Source: Dehalococcoidales bacterium (lineage in GTDB: Bacteria; Chloroflexota; Dehalococcoidia; Dehalococcoidales; RBG-16-60-22). Taken from it: a DNA stretch of 11,194 bases. A model generated the notes under the pieces. That model saw only the letters and a program-made list of their open reading frames with translations. It searched no databases and was not told the DNA's origin. The translations under genes and the position numbers were made by a program. This document shows, piece by piece, positions 6,768-11,194 of the stretch (the stretch's first letter is position 1; every line of letters starts with the position of its first letter). The DNA lies in NCBI GenBank assembly GCA_030628245.1, contig DAOVRI010000046.1, forward strand, positions 1 to 11,194, given 5' to 3'.

Positions 6768-8144
6768 CTAAGACTTCCCGTCTTTTTCAGGTGGCGCCTT
6801 CTTTTCCCTGCCCTCACCCCCGAAGAGTTTTTCACCACTGGGAACAATGTCATCCGTTCGCCCCGCCATATCCGTGGGGCGGAGGCCCACTTTCCGCCCC
6901 CATCGCGGCAGAGTCGGCGAAAAGACCCAGGCATAGACGTCCGGCAGTCTCGTCTTCTCCAGCAGAAGCACCAGTATTGAGGTAATTACGATACTGAATA
7001 GAACGACACCGTAAGTTATGTTTTTGATTATTTCCCCGCCGGCTACTCCCTGCTGCAGGGGTATGCTGGCCAGCACCACCGCGGCCAGGCCTTTCGGCAC
7101 CATGACCGCCATGACGGAAAAATCTTTCGGCCCCACGGCTTGCCTGATGGACAGCTTGACCGCGGGTATGCGCAGGACAAAGGCCACCGCCGTTAATATC
7201 AGTCCGACGATGATAAACCAGCCGCTGATAAGCTCCAGCGAGATGCCGAGATAAATAAAGAAAAAGGTCTTGAGCAGAAAGGCCACTTCGCTGAAAAATA
7301 TCTTTTCCGTCGCATTGAGGCCGACAGCCTCCTTCACCGTCCACGATTTGAAAATAGGGATGCGTATCGTCTCGATATTGCCAATCGTCACCCCGAAAGC
7401 CAGAGCGGCGATAGCGCCGCTGAACCCCAGAGTTTCCACGATACCGTAGATAACAAAAACGAAGGCCGGCGTGGTGAATATGGCGTTTTTAATAGCGTGT
7501 ATCCTGTTAAGCAGGACAGACCAGATGAGAGCGCCGATAATCCCGAATACCAGCGCTACCAGAAATGAAGCGATAAGGTTGCCGGATACCGAGGCGATTT
7601 CGAACTTGCCGACGACGTACGCCTGCACCAGCGCCATGGTAATCACGATGCTGAGAACATCGTTTACCGACGACTCCACCGAAAGCAGGGTGGTGGTCTC
7701 CTCTTTAATTTTAAGCTGCCTGATGAGGGGTATGACGACCGTCTCCGAGGTCGAGCCGACAATCGCCCCCAGAATGAAGGCCGGCAGTACTTCAAGGTCG
7801 GTAAGCCAGATAGCCAATCCGGCCACGACGGCCATCGTCGAGAAGAAGCTGAGGGGAGCCAGAGCCATCGCCCCACCCAACGCCGCCCGCAGCATACTTA
7901 GTCTCAGGGCAAGGCCGCTTTCGAAGAGTATGATAATCAGGGTCACCGTGGTAAAGACCGGCCCCACCTCCCCGAAGAATGACGGTGATGCCAGTCCCAG
8001 CACCGGGCCGACACAGATGCCTATGATAATCAACAGGATGACATCGGGAATCCTGGTGCGGCTGAAGATACCGGTAAAAAGGTGCGCCACGAACACCAGT
8101 ATACCCACAAAAGCGATTACCTGAGCGACGTTCCCCATATCCAT
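6768..8144 (-). CDS. CPA1-type cation/proton antiporter
   Basis: A 458-residue integral membrane protein with about 11-13 hydrophobic segments through residue 396, then a hydrophilic cytoplasmic tail of some 60 residues. It should exchange Na+ or K+ for protons across the inner membrane. VESSVND (156-162) holds the Asn-Asp pair (N161, D162) that marks electroneutral CPA1/NhaP exchangers. GSTSETVVIP (130-139) occupies the position of the unwound helix in this fold. VPKGLAA (349-355) matches the conserved charged motif in the late helices. No Shine-Dalgarno precedes the start; a -10 box 8 nt upstream suggests a leaderless mRNA. ATG at codon 3 is an alternative start. The gene is monocistronic and convergent with the gene at 5867. 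The ion preference cannot be read from the sequence. The tail is encoded by palindromic GC-rich DNA. Confidence 0.9.
   Translation of the reverse strand: MDMGNVAQVIAFVGILVFVAHLFTGIFSRTRIPDVILLIIIGICVGPVLGLASPSFFGEVGPVFTTVTLIIILFESGLALRLSMLRAALGGAMALAPLSFFSTMAVVAGLAIWLTDLEVLPAFILGAIVGSTSETVVIPLIRQLKIKEETTTLLSVESSVNDVLSIVITMALVQAYVVGKFEIASVSGNLIASFLVALVFGIIGALIWSVLLNRIHAIKNAIFTTPAFVFVIYGIVETLGFSGAIAALAFGVTIGNIETIRIPIFKSWTVKEAVGLNATEKIFFSEVAFLLKTFFFIYLGISLELISGWFIIVGLILTAVAFVLRIPAVKLSIRQAVGPKDFSVMAVMVPKGLAAVVLASIPLQQGVAGGEIIKNITYGVVLFSIVITSILVLLLEKTRLPDVYAWVFSPTLPRWGRKVGLRPTDMAGRTDDIVPSGEKLFGGEGREKKAPPEKDGKS
6859..6900. repeat. Palindromic GC-rich segment inside the antiporter tail
   Basis: GGGGCGGA (6876-6883) and TCCGCCCC (6893-6900) are a perfect 8-bp inverted repeat. 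GGGGCG (6876-6881) can also pair with CGCCCC (6859-6864), so two mutually exclusive hairpins are possible. The segment encodes the hydrophilic tail (GRKVGLRPTDMAGR). This looks like a REP-type repeat tolerated within a coding region, but only one copy is in view. Confidence 0.4.
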
Positions 8145-8152
8145 TATCGTGA

Positions 8153-8181
8153 ATTATGGCATTGGCTACGGCAAACTTCAA
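8153..8181 (-). promoter_or_regulatory. Probable promoter of the antiporter gene, leaderless arrangement
   Basis: Minus strand TTGAAG (8181-8176), a 17-nt spacer, CATAAT (8158-8153). Only 8 nt separate the -10 box from the ATG at 8144, so transcription should begin at or within about two bases of the start codon. This fits the absence of any Shine-Dalgarno. Confidence 0.55.
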
Positions 8182-8233
8182 GTCGGCGGCGACTCTTCCC
8201 GAAAAATATCCACCCCTGAAAGCGGGGCGTCTA

Positions 8234-8257
8234 AGAGGGGCGTCAGCCCCTCTTTTT
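8234..8257 (+). terminator. Rho-independent terminator-like hairpin
   Basis: AGAGGGGC (8234-8241), loop GTCA, GCCCCTCT (8246-8253), then a T-rich run. This is a near-ideal intrinsic terminator on the plus strand, yet no plus-strand gene ends before it. It may block antisense transcription into the amidohydrolase promoter, or be part of the repeat element that follows. Confidence 0.6.
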
Positions 8258-8383
8258 ATTTTCTCCCCCTCTCCTGTGAAACCTCGTCAGGAGAGGCCTG
8301 CCTGCGCGTAGCCCCGCCTGCCGAAGCCTCGTGCGGCGGGCAGGCGCTTCGTCGAAGGCAGGGGGATTAAGGGGGTGAGGTAG
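8258..8383. repeat. Palindrome-rich, REP/MITE-like intergenic repeat element
   Basis: The segment contains CCTCTCCTG (8268-8276) paired with CAGGAGAGG (8288-8296), GCCTGCC (8316-8322) paired with GGCAGGC (8339-8345), and the tight palindrome CTTCG-T-CGAAG (8347-8357). It is bounded by a C-rich motif on the left (CTCCCCCT) and its rough inverse on the right (AGGGGG...GGTGAGG). No transposase is encoded. Base composition differs sharply from the AT-rich flank on the right. This is what a non-autonomous dispersed repeat looks like, though copy number cannot be tested in this window. Confidence 0.55.
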
Positions 8384-8467
8384 AAATAAACTCTTACGTT
8401 ATTAATATACATAAATGGCAAATTAGACCTTATGCCAGAAGCCCAAAGCGCCGCTCGGATATCATAT

Positions 8468-8496
8468 TTGCCTTCAACATGAGATAAATTTATAAT
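8468..8496 (+). promoter_or_regulatory. Probable promoter of the amidohydrolase gene
   Basis: TTGCCT (8468-8473), a 17-nt spacer, TATAAT (8491-8496): a perfect -10 and a 4/6 -35. The leader is about 20 nt and includes the GAGGAGG ribosome-binding site (8511-8517). Confidence 0.65.
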
Positions 8497-8522
8497 GTAA
8501 TACAAACCCTGAGGAGGCTTTA

Positions 8523-9461
8523 ATGAAAATAGACATATATTCGCACATCATGACCAGGAAATACACGGAGCTCTACGCCAAGAAAAATCCGGCCATCCAG
8601 CAGCGCATAGAATTCCGCAGCATCGCCGTCGTTGACCTTGAAGTGAGACTGCGGCTCATGAACAGATATCCCGATATTTTACAGGTATTGACCGTCGCCA
8701 ATATCCCCCTGGAGACGTTCGCCAAACCGGCCGATGCCGTCGAACTGGCCAAAATCGCCAATGAGGAACTCGCCGAGCTTGTGGACAGGTACCCGGACAA
8801 GTTCATTGCCGGCGTAGCCTGCCTGCCCATGAACGATATCGACGCGGCGCTGGAAGAGGCCGACAGGGCTATTATGAAACTGGGACTTAAAGGCGTGCAG
8901 ATATACAGTCGGATAGACGGTGAACCGCTGGACAACCCCAAATTCAAACCGCTGTGGGAAAAAATGGCCGGGCATGACCTGCCGATATGGATTCACCCGG
9001 CGTCGAACGATAAGCTGGACAACGATATCGGCCTGTTCAGCTGGCCTTTTGAGACCTCTTCTGCCATGTTCCGCCTGGTAACCTCGGGCGTCTTTAACAA
9101 CCACCCCGACCTCAAGTTCATCGTCCACCACTGCGGCGCCATGGTGCCGTACTTCCAGCAACGTATTAAGTGGGTACTGTCCCTCGTCCCCGGTCTCTTC
9201 CCCACTATCAAGAAACCGGAGGAACACTTCCGCAAGTTCTACACGGATACCGCCGTCTATGGTAACACGTCTTCCCTGATGTGCGGGTACGACTTCTATG
9301 GCCCCGACCACATCCTCTACGGCACGGACGCCCCGCTGGGGCCGAAGTTCGGCATGACCGGCGAGACAGCCGAATCCATAGAGCGCATGGACATTCCCGA
9401 CGAGGAAAAGGAGAAGATATTCTTCCGCAACGCCGTGGAGCTGCTGACGCTGCCGCACTAG
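8523..9461 (+). CDS. Amidohydrolase family 2 (ACMSD-like) metal-dependent hydrolase or decarboxylase
   Basis: A 312-residue TIM-barrel protein of the amidohydrolase_2 group, whose known members hydrolyse lactones or amides or decarboxylate aromatic acids. Visible metal or active-site residues are H8, H158 (IWIHPA), the HHCG pair H202/H203 and D269 (YGTDAP), in the order expected for the family. At the N-terminus the usual HxH reads Y6-S-H8 (IDIYSH), so the first metal His is replaced. The sequence YPDKFIAGVACLPMND and the C-terminal FFRNAVELL are family hallmarks. The protein is cytoplasmic. The start is fixed by GGAGG with 5-nt spacing. It is monocistronic, with its own promoter, and ends at a terminator. 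Substrate unknown; decarboxylation of a carboxylated aromatic is plausible but unproven. Confidence 0.87.
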   Translation: MKIDIYSHIMTRKYTELYAKKNPAIQQRIEFRSIAVVDLEVRLRLMNRYPDILQVLTVANIPLETFAKPADAVELAKIANEELAELVDRYPDKFIAGVACLPMNDIDAALEEADRAIMKLGLKGVQIYSRIDGEPLDNPKFKPLWEKMAGHDLPIWIHPASNDKLDNDIGLFSWPFETSSAMFRLVTSGVFNNHPDLKFIVHHCGAMVPYFQQRIKWVLSLVPGLFPTIKKPEEHFRKFYTDTAVYGNTSSLMCGYDFYGPDHILYGTDAPLGPKFGMTGETAESIERMDIPDEEKEKIFFRNAVELLTLPH

Positions 9462-9488
9462 ACAGGCATTATGTAAAGAATAAACACA

Positions 9489-9516
9489 GGGGGTCAGAAC
9501 GGCTCCCCCCTCTTTT
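9489..9516 (+). terminator. Terminator of the amidohydrolase gene
   Basis: GGGGG (9489-9493) pairs with CCCCC (9505-9509) and is followed by CTCTTTT. It sits 27 bp after the amidohydrolase stop. The T-run overlaps the stop codon of the convergent oxidoreductase gene (9515-9517), so it can probably serve both directions in part. Confidence 0.6.
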
Positions 9517-10885
9517 ACCCCTCCCCGGCACTATTGACCGTCGTCGGTATCAGCTCGGAGAGGGCCGGGTGGATGTGAATGCCCTCGTTTAACTCTTTAA
9601 CATCACCGCCGGACGTCATGGCGTTGACCACCTCCTGAATAAGCTCCGGCGCGTACGGCCCGATAATGTGAAATCCGAGTATACTATCAGTCTCCCTCTC
9701 AACAATAGCCTTGGCAAAGCCCTCCGTTTCCATCATGGCCTCGCCCTTGGCGACATCATAATAGCTTGTTCTGCCGATGATAATATCATGGTCTTTCCGT
9801 GCATCCTCTTCCCTCAGCCCCACCGAGGCTATTTGCGGGTGGGAATAAACGGCGTGGGGCACTGCGCTATAGTCCACCGCCATCCCCGCCCCTTGCAGGA
9901 CATTATGAGCTACTATCGCCGCCTCCCGGTTAGCCATGTGGGTGAACATCTGCTGTCCGTTGGTGTCCCCCACGGCGAAAATATTCTTCTGGCTGGTTTC
10001 CATGTGCTCGTTTACCTTGATGAAGCCCCTGGCGTCCACCTCCACGCCCGTGCTCTCCACCTTTAACAGGTCGGCGTTAGACCGCCGCCCTACCGCCATC
10101 ATGATATGCTGAGCCGTGTACCTTTTCTCCCCATCCGATTTCCTGTCTTTTATCACCACCGTCACACCGTTCTTACTCGCTTTTACCTCCTCGGCCTGGG
10201 CGCCGGTATGGACAGCCATGCGTTTACTCAATTTCTTCTTTAAGAGTTCGGCGATTTCCGGCTCTTCGGAAAGTATCAGCCTGTCCGCCATTTCCAGGAT
10301 GGTCACTTTAGTCCCCATCGCCGCGAAGAAATGACCGTATTCGACGGCTATATAACCCCCACCGATAATAATCAGGCTGTCCGGTCTCTCCCTCAACTCC
10401 AACGCCGACTCATTAGTAAGATATTCTATATTCTCCAGTCCTTTTACGGGAGGTATGAAGGGCCGTGAGCCGGTGGCGATGAATATTTTGTCCCCTTTCA
10501 ATTTCTCACCATTGACTTCCAGGATGTAGTCGTCTACAAAACGTGCCTCCCCTTCGTAGAAGTCCAGGTTCGACACTTGCCCGATACCCTCCCTGAGATG
10601 CGTCTGGCTTTCCTGCCGGGAATACCTTACCCGCCGCATAATAGCGTTAAAGTCGATATTTTTTACCTCGACCGTGATGCCCAGCCTGCCGGACTCCTCT
10701 ATTTCCACGATTCTGTCCGCCGGGTATATCAACTGCTTCGACGGAATGCAGCCCCAGTTCAGACATGTCCCCCCGATGAGCGGCCCCTTGTCAATCAGGG
10801 CCGTCTTTAACCCGTGTTCGGACGCTTCCTCCGAGATAATCGCCCCACACCCGGTACCGATAATAATAGCATCGTAGTTCTTCAT
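9515..10885 (-). CDS. Pyridine nucleotide-disulfide oxidoreductase, dihydrolipoamide dehydrogenase/mycothione reductase-like
   Basis: A 456-residue flavoprotein of normal family length. In order: FAD-binding IIIGTGCGA (7-15), redox-active disulfide GGTCLNWGCIPSK (C41, C46), ATGSRP (137-142), NAD-binding IIIGGGYIA (172-180) with E198 at the end of the second strand favouring NAD(H) over NADP(H), FAVGD (303-307), and the C-terminal catalytic HPALSE (H439, E444). It transfers electrons between NAD(H) and a disulfide substrate. No 2-oxoacid dehydrogenase genes are adjacent, so a free thiol such as mycothiol, or another substrate, is possible. I chose ATG 10885: GGGAGG at 10898-10893 gives 7-nt spacing. 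The longer frame from 10921 and the ATG at 10891 are poorly placed for it. It lacks the extra N-terminal domain of typical mercuric reductases. Confidence 0.9.
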   Translation of the reverse strand: MKNYDAIIIGTGCGAIISEEASEHGLKTALIDKGPLIGGTCLNWGCIPSKQLIYPADRIVEIEESGRLGITVEVKNIDFNAIMRRVRYSRQESQTHLREGIGQVSNLDFYEGEARFVDDYILEVNGEKLKGDKIFIATGSRPFIPPVKGLENIEYLTNESALELRERPDSLIIIGGGYIAVEYGHFFAAMGTKVTILEMADRLILSEEPEIAELLKKKLSKRMAVHTGAQAEEVKASKNGVTVVIKDRKSDGEKRYTAQHIMMAVGRRSNADLLKVESTGVEVDARGFIKVNEHMETSQKNIFAVGDTNGQQMFTHMANREAAIVAHNVLQGAGMAVDYSAVPHAVYSHPQIASVGLREEDARKDHDIIIGRTSYYDVAKGEAMMETEGFAKAIVERETDSILGFHIIGPYAPELIQEVVNAMTSGGDVKELNEGIHIHPALSELIPTTVNSAGEG

Positions 10886-10919
10886 AGTCATACCTCCCAC
10901 ACGTTTGTCCCCTGTTATC

Positions 10920-10949
10920 ATACTATCTCAATGGCCTTAGCTATTTCAA
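10920..10949 (-). promoter_or_regulatory. Probable promoter of the disulfide oxidoreductase gene
   Basis: Minus strand TTGAAA (10949-10944), an 18-nt spacer, TAGTAT (10925-10920). The leader would be about 28 nt to the ATG at 10885, which also supports that start, since the upstream ATG at 10921 lies within the -10 box. Confidence 0.55.
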
Positions 10950-11004
10950 TAAATTTAACGGGAAAATATATACTTCTGCAGTCTCGGATATACGCACAAA
11001 TCGC

Positions 11005-11022
11005 ACAGAACGAACAGAACGT
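11005..11022. repeat. Tandem 9-bp direct repeat upstream of the kinase promoter
   Basis: ACAGAACGA (11005-11013) is followed at once by ACAGAACGT (11014-11022). The pair ends 14 bp before the -35 box at 11037, where an activator could bind. It sits in the divergent region with the oxidoreductase gene. Confidence 0.4.
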
Positions 11023-11036
11023 ATGATTCATAAATC

Positions 11037-11065
11037 TTGACATTTGGCGAATCAAGTGGTAGAAA
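11037..11065 (+). promoter_or_regulatory. Possible promoter of the gene starting at 11097
   Basis: TTGACA (11037-11042), a 17-nt spacer, TAGAAA (11060-11065): perfect -35, 4/6 -10. Confidence 0.45.
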
Positions 11066-11096
11066 TATGGCATAAATCCTCTTTTCCCAAGGGCCT

Positions 11097-11194
11097 ATGA
11101 TGCAAGACTCACAGAAAACCAGGAAACAGCTTGTAAGTGAACTGGAGGAAATGCGCCGACGGCTTGCCGAACTGGAAGCGCAAGAAGCCGAGCG
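11097..11194 (+). CDS. N-terminus of a coiled-coil protein, probably a PAS sensor kinase (cut by window edge)
   Basis: Only 32 full codons are visible. They encode a charged heptad-like helix (KQLVSELEEMRRRLAELEAQEAE). Such a short coiled coil before the first PAS domain is common at the start of soluble multi-PAS histidine kinases in Chloroflexota, archaea and deltaproteobacteria, but other coiled-coil proteins begin similarly. Two adjacent ATG codons (11097 and 11100) could start it, and an in-frame TAA lies a short way upstream. AAGGG just before is a weak ribosome-binding site. It diverges from the disulfide oxidoreductase gene. Confidence 0.55.
   Translation, partial: MMQDSQKTRKQLVSELEEMRRRLAELEAQEAE

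Larger units (their letters stand above)
8145..8522. other. Intergenic region between divergent antiporter and amidohydrolase genes
   Basis: This 378-bp gap contains, in order, the antiporter promoter, a strong plus-strand terminator-like hairpin (8234-8257), a cluster of palindromes (8258-8383), an AT-rich stretch, and the amidohydrolase promoter and ribosome-binding site. The minus-strand frame across 8287-8505 is not a gene. Confidence 0.75.

Noticed and set aside
8234..8383. CRISPR array or riboswitch in the palindrome-rich gap
   Set aside because: The palindromes differ from each other, there are no regularly spaced direct repeats with spacers, and I recognise no riboswitch core.
8287..8505. 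72-residue minus-strand frame in the antiporter-amidohydrolase gap
   Set aside because: It spans the palindromic repeat, lacks a ribosome-binding site and has repeat-derived composition (PAARGFGRRGYAQAG).
8679..9458. 259-residue minus-strand frame opposite the amidohydrolase
   Set aside because: Shadow of the clear amidohydrolase gene; no ribosome-binding site and no recognisable motifs.
10886..10921. ATG at 10921 as start of the disulfide oxidoreductase
   Set aside because: The Shine-Dalgarno GGGAGG lies downstream of it and the ATG sits in the predicted -10 box; the start at 10885 fits both signals.

Overview
The window reads as chromosomal DNA of a moderately GC-rich anaerobic (or facultative) bacterium. 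It encodes a Tat-exported selenocysteine molybdopterin formate dehydrogenase, a pair of cupin genes, a nitroreductase, a CPA1-type cation/proton antiporter, an ACMSD-like amidohydrolase, a pyridine nucleotide-disulfide oxidoreductase and the first codons of a probable sensor kinase. The mix and the loose spacing would fit an uncultured sediment bacterium such as a Chloroflexota/Dehalococcoidia member. That placement is a guess from gene content; no rRNA, tRNA or other marker gene is present.

Layout from left to right. Positions 1-3008 (minus): catalytic subunit of a formate dehydrogenase-N type enzyme, running off the left edge near its C-terminus. An in-frame TGA at codon 191 is read as selenocysteine, and a strong stem-loop follows it directly. 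3009-3431: a long leader with a good promoter and a 10-bp hairpin, plus a small orphan reading frame. 3432-4928 (minus): two related cupin genes behind one promoter; the upstream gene carries an internal cupin duplication. 5025-5693 (minus): nitroreductase-family flavoprotein. 5867-6754 (plus): unrecognised 295-residue protein with a GTG start. 6768-8144 (minus): sodium/proton antiporter, probably from a leaderless mRNA. 8145-8522: gene-free region with a palindrome-rich repeat element and the promoter of the next gene. 8523-9461 (plus): amidohydrolase. 9515-10885 (minus): dihydrolipoamide dehydrogenase/mycothione reductase-like enzyme. 11097-11194 (plus): start of a coiled-coil protein, probably a PAS sensor kinase.

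Most genes seem to be separate transcription units. Credible sigma70-type promoters lie before the formate dehydrogenase, the cupin pair, the nitroreductase, the antiporter, the amidohydrolase, the disulfide oxidoreductase and, more weakly, the unknown protein and the kinase. The only evident operon is the cupin pair. Redox chemistry is a shared theme, but nothing ties the genes into one pathway. The most noteworthy points are the selenocysteine recoding site, an Asp in place of a [4Fe-4S] cysteine in the same enzyme, the asymmetrically decayed double cupin, a Tyr in place of the first metal histidine of the amidohydrolase, and the hairpin between promoter and start of the formate dehydrogenase gene. 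No clear novel multi-gene system is visible.
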